Shown: positions 35,401 to 48,937, counted from the first letter of the stretch. The stretch is 64,000 nucleotides of DNA from Edaphochlamys debaryana (GCA_016858145.1 JAEHOE010000024.1:558001-622000); one strand, 5' to 3'. Made by a program: numbers and translations. The notes: generated by a model from the sequence alone, not told the origin.

Positions 35401-38400
35401 TCAAGCTTGAGGTGCCCCACCTTCGTCGCCCTCGTCGCTGCCGCTGGCCCCCTGAGCGCCTGCCACCTCGCCACCCGCTCGCAGTCGCTCGAGCAGGACG
35501 AGAAGGCTCAGATCGAGGTGGCACGCGGGCTCGGAGCCTGGGGAGACCTGGGCGTACGCCTGCAGGGGCGCACGGCAGGGGACGAAGCTCAAGCCTCTCC
35601 AAGTTCTCGCAAGGCAGGGCACACCGCTGCTAACCTAAGGTTATAGCATAGCACGAACCCGATACTCCACGCAGGGGTAACGCGGGTTCAAGCATCGCCT
35701 CACCTCTGCTACCTTCACCAACACGAAGTGGAAGTCGGGGCTGAGGTGCGTCGTCAGAAGCGTGGCACGACGGCACTGTGGCGCCAAGCAGGGCAGCGGC
35801 GCAGGCGGGCCGCCTCCGCCACCTGCGCCAGACTCGCCACCGGGGCCGGCCGCGGGCCTCCCGCGGGCCTGCGCCGAGCCCCTACCTGCCCCTGCCGCCT
35901 CCTGGGATTGAGCAGAGCAGCCGGCGCCCGCTGCCGCCTCACGGGCCTCGGCGCAGCAAGCCAGGCAGAAGTCTCGAATGCACTTGGGGCAATGCCTGGG
36001 GCAAAGAGCGGGTGCACAACTGTGAACATCGCCTCTTTCATCGCGGCTAGGCTAGCCAGAGGCCGCCCGTATCAGGTGTCCCAGCAAAAGCACCTGGATC
36101 CCATGCGCCCGGGTCTCACCTGTGCAGCCCGGGGATGCCGGTTCCGCACTTGTCGCACAGCACCCGCTGCCCCTTGAGCGGCCCCACCTCCACCTCTTCC
36201 AGTGCCACGCCCGATGCCGCCAGCTCCGAGGACTCTGCCGCTAGGTACTCGGGCACGGGCCCACCGGGCCACGCCAGATAGGGGAGGGCGTAGTCTGCCA
36301 GGGACTGCGGGGCACGCGGGGCGGTGAGGGCGGTAACGGGACTGAGGAGAGGGGGTTGCGAAAGGGAGAGGGGTGCGGAGCGGGCGGTAGTAGATGTGTA
36401 ACGGGGCTGTTGGAAGGGTAGTGGACCCACATGGGTCGGATGTGGCAGCCTTGCACGCTAGCAGGCGCAGGAGGATGCTGACTCACCCTGCGCCATGCGG
36501 CCTCCAGCGCCGCCACCTCCTCCACCCCAGCTGACGGCGGCGCAGCGACCGCCTGCGAGCCCGCCGCCCCGCCACCCGCCGGCATCGTCGCCTCCTCATC
36601 GGCACGCCCGGCCGACGCCGCGTGGGAGGTCCTTAGGCCCTGGGCAGGCGCCTCCGCACCCGCCGCCGCCCCGCCGTCCTCCGCCGCGAGCACCGCAGGC
36701 TCGGGCGCTGCCGCCTCAGCCGTGCCCTCGGGGCCCGAACCCGGCGCTGGGCACGGCTCGGTCAAGGCCGTCAGGGACTCCGAGCACTGCAGCTCCAACG
36801 CCGCTTGATCATCCGCTGCCGCTGCACAGCCCTGCGGCGGGGCCTCTCCGGCCCGAGCGCCCGCCGCCTCCTGCGCCGTGTCGAGGGGTTGTGCTGCATC
36901 CGTGTCTGGTATCGTACGAGGCTGGTCGGCGGGGCCGCCAGCGGCGGCGCCGGAGGCCGGCGGCTGTGTCGAGGCGAGGCCAGCGACGCTGCCGGGCATA
37001 CCCACCGCGACGCCGCTGCCGTGCTCTGCGTCATCGCCGCCTCGGCCATCCACACCCGCGTCCTGTCCTCGCTCAGCCGGCGCCGCCTCCGCCTCCGCTT
37101 CCTGCTCGGCCGCTTCGCCTGTGCCTGTGCCCATGTCCAGGACCAGCTCCTCATCCCCCCCGTCCCCAGCCCCTCCGTCTCCGGCGAGCCCCGCCTCGGC
37201 CTCTGCCCCCGCTTCGCCTCCTGGCGGTGCGCGAAGGTCGCCGGGAAGTCGGGCCCCACGGCCCGTCGGCGCAACGCCGCCGTCAGGCCCAGAGCCGGGC
37301 CCGAGGAGGCCCGGCGGGCCCATGCCCCCACCACCTCCGCTTCCGCCGCTGCTGCGCTGAGGCTCGCCCTGACCCGCTGCCGCTACCCTCCCGGGCGACC
37401 CCCCCTGCGCAGCTGGCACTGCCTCCGCCTCACGGCACGCTGGGGCCACGCCCAAGGGCTCCGGATGCACAGCCTCAACCGCGGCCTCAACCGCTCGGGG
37501 CCAGTAGTCGGGCTGGGCCGTAGCTGGGCCCGACCTCATGCCCAAGCCCTGAGCGTCTGCTGCTCCTGGGCCCTGACCTGTCAGGTCCGTGGGCCTTGGT
37601 GCCGTGGTCGCCGCGACAGGGCTCATCAGGGGTTCGATGACGGTCGACAGGGCCCGGGCCAGACCTGCCGCCGCGCGTTCGGAGGCTGCAGTCGGCACGT
37701 GGGCTGCAGTCGTCGCCACACGATCGCCTGCCAGGTCTGCGGTCGGAGCCGCCGCCGCCGCCGTCTCCGCTGCCGCTGCCGCCGCCAGGCCGTGCGTGGG
37801 CTGCGGCTGATTTGCTGCTAGGCAGGACTCAGCCGCTGACGGAATGCGCCGACCCCGCCCAAACTTGCCCGTAATACCCATGCGCCTGGGGCTTGGAACC
37901 GACGCGATGCCGCCAGCCGAGGCGGTCTCAGCAACCGCGGCCTGGACCGCCTCTTGCGCTGGGGACCGGGCTGGGGACGCCTCTGGTGCGGGCCCTGGGG
38001 TTGCCTCGGGGGCGCCGCCCTGGGCCGTTCCTGGAGCCACCCCTTGGTCAGCTTCCCCGAAGCATGCTTTGAGCTGGACCCCGGTGGCTGCGAGACCAGC
38101 TGGGGAGGCGTCGCATCCGAGGGCAGAGGGCTGCGGCGCTTGGAGTGCGCCACGGCTGGCAGCGGAGGGCGGGGGTGCAGGGCTCCAGCGGGGGGAGGCC
38201 GAACGCTCGGGAGGTAGGCGGAGCGAATGGCCGGGGGTGCCCGGCGGCGGGTCGCCAGGCGGGGGCGGAGGCGGGGGCGGCAGAGGGAGGGACGGCACCA
38301 GCGGCTGCGCGTCCTCGTGAGGTGGCCGTGACGGCGGCGATGACGGGGGGAGTGGCGGAGGTGGCCCTGCCGGCAGCGGAGGCGCTTCCTCTGTCGGTAG

Positions 38401-39681
38401 CGGCGGCCGCAGCAGGACAGGAGGCGGCGGAATCGATTGCCGTGGCGCCTGGGCATGCTGGTGGGACTTGGGTCGGACAACCGGGTTGCGCTGAACCGTT
38501 GAAGCGGCCGGCCGGCCGGCCGCGGCGGCGGACTTCGTTGCATGGCGGGATCTCTTGATCTCGTCAAGCGTGCGAGGCGGCGGGAAGGGCAGAGCTGCAT
38601 GGCTCCCGGGCCCTCCGTCATCCGCGCCCAACCGAATCCCACCTCCAGCTGCAGCTGGCGCGGGACCGCCGCGGCCTCCATGGCTGACCCCACCGCCAGC
38701 ACCCGGCGCCTGGCCCCCGCGGTCTCCGGGGGTTAGAGGGGTCCCCTGAGGGAGTGAGGCCGGCACCGACCTGGAAGCGCTAGGGGCCTGGGGCGGACTC
38801 GGGAGCGCCCGGGGCTGCTGAGCCTGCACGCAGTTGGGGGTAGCGGGACCCTCCCGTCCGCCCTTCTGGGTCCTGCTGTGAGACCGACCCCCGTCCTCGC
38901 GTCTGCTCGGGGACCGGTCCCCACGCCCGCTCCCCACGGCGTCTCCATCGAGACTGCGCGACCGGTCCCGCTTCCGGCTGTGAGACAGGCTTCCCTCTCT
39001 CCTGCCTTGCGTCCGCCGGCTTCGGCTTCTGCTGCGGCTGTGACTCCGCTGCCGGCTCCGGGACTTGGTGGAGCCTGGGCTGCTGCGCTGCCGGCTGTCA
39101 GCCGCTCCGTAGCTATCCTTCGGCCCGCCCCCACGAGCCCCTCCGCCCCGGGACGGAGAGCGGTGCTTGCTCCGGTCCCGGTCCCGGTCCCGCCTCCGCT
39201 CGCTGCCCTCGTCCCGACGCTGCCGCCGACTGGCGGCGCTTGCATCGGGATCGGGCAGAAGCTGGGACGACTGCCCCTTCAGCCGGTCCATGCCGCCAGG
39301 TGACTCGCCCAGAGTTGCGCTCCCGCGTCGCATCGCATGTGGGCTGGGCGACGCAGGCCTGGAGGCTTGGTGCTCATCCTCGGCCCTGCCCCCGTCTTGG
39401 CGCCGGCAGCTGGTGGTGTCGTTTCCGGTGGGGCCTGAGCCCCTCCGCACCAGGGGCGCGCGACATGAACTGAGCGGGCTCTGCAGACCGTTTGGCCCCC
39501 GCTCAGACGCCGGCGGTGGCGGGGCAAGTGGGGTGTCGGGGTGTGGCGGCTTGGCAGCGGCTGTCATGCTGGGCTGATTTGATGGCTGAGTTGGGTTTGA
39601 AGGTGACGGGGGCGGAAGTCGTGGCGAAGGCGGGGGCTCGCCCACCACCGCTGCGGGCGCCTCAAAGGAGCGCTGGAGCAT
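26448..39681 (-). CDS. Gene A: KDM3-type JmjC demethylase fused to SET domain, with RS-like N-terminus
   Basis: Start is ATG at 39681. Exon 1 (39681-36487) is low-complexity with an RS-like stretch (SRSRQRSHSRSRSRSRR). Exons 36304-36120 and 35995-35886 join in phase to give CDKCGTGIPGLHRHCPKC and FCLACC, the KDM3 zinc finger. Then come GEPHAVRGCC (about 35000), LKDFPPSKHYRQVLPKHY (34300), LPLPWLTHPETGPSNLA (34040), PDLGPKSYIAYG (33960), NLHKDMADAVNIGCH (33680, HxD iron ligands), YGGAGAVWTVW, AEPIHSQAFYLPPEHL, and WHFEQYEHEAVFVPAGC plus GHQ (exon 32608-32513, distal His). An exon 32061-30931 and a 3.6 kb exon (30762-27129) of Ala/Pro/Gln-rich sequence lead to the SET part: GVVFGVMGGYVMP, WELSMLGYGSLAALINDPR (26940-26792) and RDIRPGEQLLRDYG (26648-26448). 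About 3,400 residues. The JmjC residues look intact. Predicted: nuclear histone-lysine demethylase plus methyltransferase-like domain. Confidence 0.85.
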
Positions 39682-41220
39682 GGGGGAGCAGGCGACCGCG
39701 TCCTTGCCCTTCCCGTCTGCTGTGCGGCCGGGGGAGCGGCTACGGTCAACGGTGCCACCCTCCGGAACGCCTGGTGGTGAGGTTGGAGAGGGGAAGTTGG
39801 TGGACGTCGCCGTGTGGGGATGCCGTGTGCGGATGCCGAGAAGGGGGATCGGGGGGTTGGGGCGGGAGTTGGCAGCAGCGACGCCTATCGCACCGGCAAC
39901 ATTACATAGGTTGCTGGCTGGCCTGGAGAGCAGCGCTGGCGAGCGGGCTGCTCGCGACGCGCTGCGCGCCGGTCACGGGCGAGTCGCCGAGTCCAAGGCT
40001 CCCGCGGTTCGCATCACGGATGCAGGCTGGCAACTTTGAGACGGCTGTCTGTGTCGAAGCGTCGCGCCTCGAGCACACGCGCGGCAGCAACGAGGCGCCT
40101 GTCGCCGATTGCCTGGATTCTCAAACTCACCCTCGCAGGGAGCAGCCGCTCCGCCTCTGTCCACCATCGGCGTCACTTCTGTCATCTTTCTCAGAGCAAG
40201 CGGCGCATAGGAAGCTCCAGCGCCGCTGGTTGCGAGGCCCGCTTGGGCCCGCTTGCAACGCCGCCCTCTCTCGCCTCAACGGAAGTCTCTTGCCAATCTA
40301 AGCCTTACTGCAAGGTTGTCTGAGAGAGGGATGAGCAAAGTCGCATGCAAAGCTGTCGCGGGGCATCGGGCTGGCAAAATGTCTTGCGGTTCAGCTTCAG
40401 CGCGTTAACAGCAGTATGTCGAGGTGGCGTATGGGGCAATGGGCGTCTGGTGCAAATCCAGCGAGCGGGCAACCCCACAGGCGTGCCATGCAGCGCACGC
40501 TCACCGCATTTTAGACCCGCGCCGAGCCCCCTCCGCCCCCTCCCAAGATGTTCTTCTACTCTCCGCACCCACACACGCCACACGAGCCCCCACGCCGCAG
40601 TGTCGTCGGCGCTCACGCTGACACACTTACGGTACATCACAACAGGGGGGGGGTAGGACCTCGCCAGACATACATCATGCCTCATCTGAACAGAGCTTGC
40701 CGTGATGATCCCGAATCACTTTCAGAAATAAAAACGGAGGCTTAATTGCAAAGTTATGGGGGCCTAAAGTTCTCGGTCGGTCGTCGGTCGGGGGGGGTCG
40801 GGGGACTTTGGGAGGCTGGCGGAACTTTGTCACCGCGGCGTAGAGCAGCGCCCAGCATCATACCACACGCCCGGGAGTCGGGACCGGTGAGACATGTCGG
40901 CATGCCGGGCCCCGGGCACACACGCGACCACCCAAAGGCGTCTCGCAGGTGCTCCCGGAAGCCCGCCTTCCACTCCCGCGCCCCAGACCGCACAATACTT
41001 TCAATGCACAGCCCTGATGCCGCCCTTTGTTGCTGAGCCGTTGGTCAATTGACGGGTCGGGGTCCGTGGCATGGTCGATGGTACCCGACCAACGTGGGCC
41101 ACCGGGAGTGGTGTGCGCGGCCATGGATAGAGCACACGGCCAGCAGGCCAGCAAAACGCCCTTATGACCCCGCTCCTTACCTGCACAGGCGGCAGCCCAT
41201 CACCACATCCATGCATTGCA
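39682..41220. other. Intergenic between SET genes A and B
   Basis: Contains the 5' side of gene A and the 3' flank of gene B. No coding exon, RNA or mobile element was recognised. Confidence 0.5.
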
Positions 41221-44200
41221 TCATTGCGACTCTGAAAGGGCGTCAAGCTCCTGCCGGGGGTGCAGGATCGCGCTGGCAGACAGGCCCTTGTGTTGTGCCA
41301 TGCCCCACGCGCCCTTGAACGCCGTCCACCAGTCCGCCCCGTAGTCCCGCAGCAGCTGCTCCCCGGGCTGGATGTCGCGCAGGGCCACCACCACCGGCAG
41401 AGTCAGGCCGCGGACGGACACGGGCACGACCTGGCGGGGTAGGGGGGTTGGGATGGTTCGGAGGAGTTGGTTGCGTGGAGTAACGTGGAGGGACAGGATG
41501 GATGGGATCTGGCACCCGCGTGGTGAGATAAAGGCCGGAGCATAGAATCGGGGTTGTGGTTGGGGAGGGGTCCGGATGAAAGTGGGCTGAGCAACTTGGC
41601 CAACTATCACAGCCCCCACTACCCACCGCGCAGCTGGCATCTTGTGCCGGGGCATCCCCCGCGCCATTGCCCCGCATCCAGGGCTCTCGCCGGGGGTCGT
41701 TGATGAGGGCCGCGAGGCTGCCGTACCCCAGCATCGACAGCTCCCAGCCGTCCGGGGAGCCTGCACGCAACACAGAGGAGGGCAGAGAACGCAAGCCTTA
41801 CGCTAGACCGCAAGACCAATCCGGTTAGGCCCAGCCCTGGGGAGCCCACTCAACGAGGCACTTAAGCATACCCGTAGTCCCAAGCCCTGTTCCTGTCACC
41901 TGGGAACGGCATCTGCAGAGATGCGGTGAGCAGCTTCCAGGCGCGCCATGGGTTGTCCTGCCCCGAACGCGCCGCCAGCTCCGCCACCGCGTCTGACGGC
42001 AGTGACTTCCACCCTTGGTCACGATATCTCCGCGCCTCTACCTTCGGCATCACGTACCCGCCCATCACGCCCAGCACGGCGCCCTTGCGCAGCGCTGCGG
42101 CCGCGAACAGCCCCGCACCGCCGCGGCCCTCGTCCGGGCCTGGCGCCAGGGAGCCCGGGCCCAGCTGGGGAGCGTGCTCGGGCAGGGGAACGTCGTAATC
42201 CCCCTCCGAAAGGCCGAGCAGGTCGGAGAGGTCAGCGGTGACGACGCAGGGCTCAATACCAGCCAGGGCCGAGGGATCGAGAACAGTGCTTTGGCGCTCC
42301 TCTGGGGATGCGTCCGCCAGGCCCCGGGTAAAGCCCTCCGCCGCCAGCTGCTCCGCCAGCCCCGCCTCCCACGCCTCCATGTCCTTGCGCACCCCGGGCG
42401 CCAGCTCAGGATGGAACGTCAGCCCGCACAGCCGCAGCTCGCCCGGCTGGAGGGCGGGCGGCGGGACTGCATCCCGCGACAGCGCGCAGCCCTGCAGGTG
42501 CGCCGCCGACAGCGACGGAGCCGGCCAAAGGGGGTCTTGCTTGCCTCGCGGCGGCACAGTCGCAGCAGCGGGAGCTGCAATGCCTGCGCCGGTCGCCGAA
42601 GGCCCGGGCCCCAGCCCGTGCGGAACAGTCGTTGTGTCGCTGTAGACTGCACCGGGGGCTGCGGTGCCTGCGCCTTCACCTCCCGCGCCTGATGGGCCGG
42701 GCGGCTCGCCGGCCGCCGCCAGGCCCGGGGCTTCCTGGCGAGGCACGCTTCCGGCCGCCGCAGGTCGTGCACCGACAGGCCGTGCGTCCGCAGCAGCATG
42801 CTGCAGCGGTGGCGCCGGGCCCATCTGCGCCTGCTGCAGCGACCCTGACTCCAAGCCTGAGGCAAGCCCTGGTGTTGGCTCTGCTTGGCCTTCCTCGGCC
42901 TCAACTGTGAAGGACACAGCGAGACGGAGGAACAGGGCTCGTCAGAACCATGACACATGTAAGAGCGGCATACACAGAGTCACACTTCACGTGTATAGCT
43001 CCCTGCCGACCCCCGCAAAAAGTACTGCCTCACCTTCAGGGCTCGGTAGGGCCTCCCCGCTAGAAGGGCTCCCCGCCGCCGGCGTCCTCGGCGGGGGCGT
43101 GGGCCGCGGCTCTGGGCCCGGCCCTGCAGGCGAGCCCACGGGTGCCGCCGCCGCACCACCTCCCACCGCCACCGGCGCTCCGCCGCCCGCCGGCTCTCCG
43201 GCCTCGCCCGGGTCAGTCCCTGTTCTCTCCGCACGACCGTCACTCGGCCCTGGACCCGGCTCCGGCCTCGGCTCTGGCCCTGCAGCTGCGTCCGCGGCCG
43301 CCCCGCCAGCAGCGCCCGCCCCGCCAGCGGCCGACAGCCCAGGGCCCCGCTCGACGGGCAGCAGGGACACGCTCAAGCCCAGGCCGCCCGGCACCGCTTC
43401 CAGCCGTACGCTGTCACCGACCTGCGCCCCGCGCTCCAGCAGCCAGGGTAGCAAGCCCTTGAAGGAATGGCGGCCGTCACGGCGCCGCACGAGCACCTGC
43501 TGGGGCGGCCCAGGCATGTCGGCGAAGTGCAGCTCGAGCGCGGCCTCGTCCTTCCCGAGCACGTGGTCCCGCAGGGCCCCACGCACGAGGGACAGGGGCA
43601 GCGTGTAGATGTCGCGCTCCAGCCCGGTGTAGGTGAGCTGGCACACGACAACGGTGCATGGGGGCTCCGTGGGAGCTGCTGCCTCCTGTCGGGCAGGCCT
43701 TGCGGCCCTTGGCTTAGTCAGCGGCCTTGCAGGGGCCAGAGGCGGCGGGTGTTGGGGAAGGGGATGGATGCGCTGGCGGCGGGGGTAGCCAGAAGGCCCA
43801 GCCTGCCTGGCGTCAGCAGCGTCGCCGCCAGCAGCGTCGCCCCAGCAGCGTCGCCGCCAGCTGCAGCGTCGTCCGGCCTGCCGCTCCCAGCCCGCTGCGC
43901 CGCGTCTTGCACGCCGCCGCCATCGGGGCCGGCAGCGCGCTGCGGTCCACCCTCAGCGCTATCCGGCCTGGACACGCGGCGCAGCGACACGCTCACACCG
44001 CCCTGGCCCCCCGGCGCCCGCTCCCACACCAGCTCGTCGCCCTCCTCCGCGCCGCACTCTTGCAGCCAGTCCCGGAGGCCAAAGACCTTGTGACGCAACT
44101 CCGATTTGGAGGTCTTGTACCGCCTGGCCTTGAGCTCGAGCCGCCGATCCGGCATGCCGGCGCCGTCGCCTGTCGCCACCACGGTCAGCGCTGCTCTGCC

Positions 44201-44840
44201 GCCGCCGTCGAAGCGCAGACCCTGCGCTGCTAGCCGTGCCACTGGAACCGTCAGGGCGAAGTCCGTTCGCTGCAGCCCAGCGGTGTAAACGACCTGAGTT
44301 GCACGCGTAGGCGGGCTGCCGGCGGCGCTGTGACGGCCCGGCTCCGACCCAAGCATCTCGCCACCGCTGCCCGCCGCCGCCAGGCCAGCCCGGCCACCGC
44401 TGCAGTCTTCAGCGAGGGAGTCAGCATCACCGTCGCTCGCGCCTCCCCAGCTCCCTGAGCTTGTGGCGGACGGGCTAGACGCCTCACTGCCGAAGGTGCT
44501 TTCGTCCGAATCTGACAGGCCGCCGCCGCCGCTGTGACGGCCGCCGTCTGCGCGTGCGAGCCGCGCCCTCGCTGCAGCGGCTCGGTGGGCACCACCGGCA
44601 GGCGCTCTCTGCAAGCGCACGCGCCATGCCCCGCCCTCCGAGCGCGTCAGCACGACCTCATGCACTCCCGGCTCCGCGCCGCTCTCGGCAAGCCACGCGT
44701 TCAGCCCCCGCAGCTCCAGCCGCTGGTCATCGTTGCTGCGCCGCGGCCGCCGGACCTCCGCCTCAAGCACACGCCCCGCCTCGCCGATCCCTCCTTGGAC
44801 GCCCGGCACGCCTCTTTCTACGTCCGCTTTTGAGCCTGCA

Positions 44841-44871
<31 letters not shown>

Positions 44872-47800
44872 CGTCCGGGCCTGCGCCCGCGCCCGCGCCT
44901 GCACCTCCGCCTGCGCCTGAGCCAGGAGCGCCAGCGCCAGCGCCTGCGCCCACGCCCTCCACCTGCAGACGTAGTGCGGCGCTGCAGACGTCGGGGCCTG
45001 AGAACAAGGCCACCAGAGCGGCGCCCAGGGGACCTTCGACCACGTCCTTGGGCACATGCAGCTCGTGCCGGCGCAGCGCCGAGGGCGGGATCGACAGCGT
45101 GCCGTTGCACTCCCCGCCGCCGCCGCCGCCTTCTGGGCGCCGCGGCTGCGCAGCGCCCCGCTCTGTGGAGTCTAGATCCATGGGGGCCGGTCCATCCGCA
45201 ACCTCAGCGACGGCGCCAACTCCGCCAAGGGCTGGCGTCGGCGCGGTCTCGCACTCTGCTGCTGGCTGTGCTCCGAGGCTCCTGTCGTCAACCGCCGCAT
45301 CGGCAGCCCTGCCTGCGCGGGCCTCGTTGCCGCCAGCGCTGCTGCCGCCAGGCCTACCGCTGCCAGGCCTGCTGCTGTCACGCCTTCTGCTTTCGCGGAT
45401 CAGTCTGATGCCTAGCTGTACGTCGCCAGGGGCCGCCGAAAGGACCGTGATGCCCAAGCAGTCTCCCACGGCCGCTTCACGCGCCTGCAGCCATCCCTTC
45501 AGGCCGCTGAACGCATACGAGCGGGCTGCCGCGTTCAGCCGGAGGTTCACGGTCCAGCGCTGGGCCTCACCGACGTGGCTGGAGGGCCCGCCGGGCCCTT
45601 GCTCGTCCAGGCTGACCAGGGTGACACGTGTGTGCGGCTTGCCGTACATGGCCTCACGCAGGGGCCCGCGTACGAGCGTGATCGGCAGGATAAAGTCGCC
45701 CCTGGACAGAGACGAAGCAGTGACTCCCATAAGCGTGCTTCCGTCTCCGCCCTGCTTCGCGGCTGGCGCAGCCGCCGCATCCTCCGCCCCCACAGCGCCG
45801 TCGCTGTCTGCTGCTGCAGAGGAGGACCCATCCTCACTGTCGCTCGAATCTCCGCCGCCGCTGCTGCTGCTGCTGCTGCTGCTTCCATCGCCACCGCTGC
45901 CGCCGCCGCCTTGTTCCTCGCCGCTCGCCGCCACCGCCATCGGCTCATCCTCACCGCCCTCTGCTCCGCCACCCTCTGCTCTCGCCGCAGCCTCATCCTC
46001 GCCGCCAGGCGCAGCGGCTGCCGCGCTCCTCGAAAGCTGAACTTGCAGGCGCCCCTCTTGCAGCGTCCACGTGAGCTTGTCCCCCAGCTGCGCACCGGCG
46101 ACCCTGAGCCAGCGGCGCAGGCCTGTCATCCGAATGCGATTGCCGCCGGCGCGACTGTGGAACACAAGAGCCAAGGGCTGCTGGGGGCTGGCGCCTTCTG
46201 GACCGCCGGTCCCAGCGACGCAGGCCCAGGCGGGTAGTGTGGTTTTGTCGCTGCCCTCCAGGGCCGCCGCCAGCAGGCCCTTGGTCAGGGCAACCGGTGG
46301 GGCGCTCTCCGATGTAGCAAGGACGCTTAAGCACACGATCTGCTCCACAGGCCCCGACGCTAGGCGCTCCCCCCCGGTTTGCCTGATCGCCCTGTCCGTG
46401 GCAGATGGCGCTGCCTCGGTGCCCCCGTCTTCTCTGCTCAGGTCCCCAAGCGCTGCAGCGCCTCCGCTGCGCTTGCGGCCGAGGTGGCCCTTCCCCTGCG
46501 TCCACTCCCCAGCGCCGTCCTGGGCCGCAGGGCGGTGAACCTTCCGCAGCGACGCCAGGAGCCCCGGCCCTCCGTCCCGGCGCTCTGACAGCCTCAGGCG
46601 GTCGCCCTCCTCCGCGCCGCTCTCCCGCAGCCACGGCCCCACTCCGTGCAGCAGCCAGCGGCCGCGCTTCGCCCGCAGCTGTGCGGGGATCTGGCGGCCG
46701 CCGGGATCGCCGCGGATTGCCAGGGGCAGTGGCACAGGCCCCGTGCCCGAGCCAGCGGCAGCGATCAGCGCCGCCAGGGGGCCCTCCGGGCGGGCGAAGA
46801 GCGCTCCGCTGGTGAGGCCACTGCCGCTGACGTGCAGGTCAACGTCAGGAGCAGGCGGCCCGGGCAGAGGTGCCCCACGCCGCCAAGGGGAAGGCGGAGA
46901 CCGCAAACCTGGCGGCCCGCTGCCCACGCCGCCGCTGCCTCCTGCCGGAGGTGCGGAGCCGCCAGCGTGCCTCACGGCAGCGACGCCAGCCGACCCCCGC
47001 ACGAGAGAGACCCCCAGCCCCGAGCCCGGCAGCTTCACGATCCGTACGACATCGCCCGCCTGTGCCGTACGGTCCGTCAGCCAGCGCTTGAGGCCGTACA
47101 GATTGTGGTTCGGCTGCCTTGTGGGTCTCACAGTCCGTACCAGGCTACAGCTGAGCGTCTGACCGCCAGGCGCGTCCACCAGCCGCAGGGCGACCTTGGG
47201 GCTTTCAGGGCTGCAGCTCAGCACTCTGTGCAGCGGGCCGTGGAGAATGGCGGCCTTGGGAACGTAGATGCAGCCCTTCTCCAGGAGCCGCGGTGTCAGC
47301 GGCAGGTCCACGGCGTGCCCATCCGCCGCCTCAGCCGGGCCTTGGAGCGGTTCTGTCGGCTCCCGGCCCGGTCCCGAGAGGCCCTGCGGGGCGGCGGCCT
47401 GGTCACGGTCTGCGTCCGCAGCCAGTGCGGGCCCCGGCCGGGCAGCACCGCCCGCACCAGCAGCCTGCTCGGGCTCGGGCTCGCCCTTGGCTGGGCTGGG
47501 TCCGTCAGCTGCCGCCTCGGCAGGCGCAGCCCACTCGTCTCCGTCCAGCGGCGGGCCCCCTTCTTCAGCCAGCTGCGTTGCCGCTCCCTCCCCGCCTTGC
47601 ATCATGCCCCAGTCCTCTGACTCGTCCGCCTCCCCCTCCAGCTCATCCCACGCCTCCTCGTCCTCGAGCTCCGCCTCCTCCTCGCTGTCCTGCAGCAGGG
47701 CGGCGACCCTAGCGACCCCACCCCCGACGCTGTCCTCCTGTTCCGACAAGTCTCCTGTGTCGGCTTCCATGGCGTGGTCGCCCGGGCTGCCTGGCTCGGC

Positions 47801-48937
47801 CACAAGTCCCAGATCTGCGGCGGCTGTCTCCGCAGGAACGCCGCAAGCAGCGGCATCCTCGAGAGGAGCTCGCCCCGGTTCCCCTGCGACCGCATCGCCT
47901 GGCCGGGCCTCCGGAGCTGGGCCTGGAGCCGGAGCAGGGGCCGCCTCCTGGCCAGTTGCGGCTGAGCCACTTGGAGTTTGTTGGTCCACAGCTGCAGTCA
48001 AGATCAGGCGTAGATCGGCATAAGGTGGCATCAGCGCTAGCCTCTAGCCTCATGGGCGGACATCCAGTGGCCTCAAGATGCGAGCCGTGGGACTCACGAA
48101 CCATCCAGCAAGGCCCCAGCCCCTGGCTTACCGTGTACGCGCTTGCTCGCTGCTGCTTGAGGGTTTTGCGCCGATACAGGAGGCGTTGTTGCGCCCGCCC
48201 TCGCTGGCTGTGGGTGGGATGGCATACATGCAGCAGGGTTCAGCGGGCTGGGCGACCAGATGCAGACACGAACCAACAGCCCTGTGCCCTGCTGGAGATA
48301 GCGCCTGACCAGAGCCTGATAAATGTGCGCTTACCTGGGCAGCAATGGTTGCGGCGGGCAGAGGCGTCACCGGTGCCTGCGACGGTGCGTTGCCGGCCCA
48401 GTTCCCGCCGGTGGGCCCTTGCTCCGGAACCAATGCAGGAGGGCCGACGGTGTGTGTGCGGCCTGCAGAGGCTGCCACAGCTCGGCGGGCGCTGGAAATC
48501 TGGCCCACCGGACGCCGCGGCGACGGCAACTGCTCAGTTGCTGGCTCTGGAGAGGTGGAGGGCCCGGCCACTGCCGTAGAGTGCGGAGAAGCGGTACGAG
48601 GGGTTGGGCCGGTGTAGGGCAGGAGAGTCGCCGGCTGGAGGGCTGGCCTGGCCTCGGCACGGCCTGCAGGGTCGAAGGGGGACAGGCAAGCAGTCAGCAG
48701 CAGACGAGGCGGAGCTCAGACCTTGGATATAGCGAGACGCTTCTCTTGATTGCGCCCGAGACGGCTCTGCAGAGGTGGTACATGCTTACCCGGATGCAGA
48801 TCCTGCGACGGCGTAGGCGGAAAGGGTTCGGGGCTATCGTCATCCCCGACCCTCCGCCGCTTGTGGGGAGGCCCCTCCGTCTCTGCCGGCGTCTGATCGA
48901 GCATAGCAAGCTCGCGGGCGCCTGTCTCAGCAGCCAT
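41221..48937 (-). CDS. Gene B: seven B3-like repeats fused to SET domain
   Basis: Start is ATG at 48937 (exon 48937-48790), with a classical nuclear signal PPHKRRRV. Exon 2 (48663-48335) joins in phase. The main exon (about 48045 to ~43980) and the next (about 43700-43034) hold seven related units of ~100 residues. Each has a strand/LVRGPL segment, then G(L)(K/R)xWLxExGxxxGDxV and a basic end; examples are YAFSGLKGWLQAREAAVGD, LYGLKRWLTDRTAQAGD and HSFKGLLPWLLERGAQVGD. The pattern resembles B3-type DNA-binding barrels, but this is an inference. Exon 42904-41900 carries the shared SAAHLQGCALSRDAV block and GAVLGVMGGYVMP. Exons 41760-41627 and 41430-41221 complete the SET domain (LGYGSLAALINDPR, RDIQPGEQLLRDYGADWW). 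About 2,200 residues. Acidic Ser-rich linkers separate the repeats. The junction near 43700-43980 is not resolved. Confidence 0.75.

Noticed and set aside
44733..46040. 435-residue plus-strand open frame
   Set aside because: Antisense shadow of the repeat exon of gene B; it has no motif and is biased to Pro, Ala and Ser.
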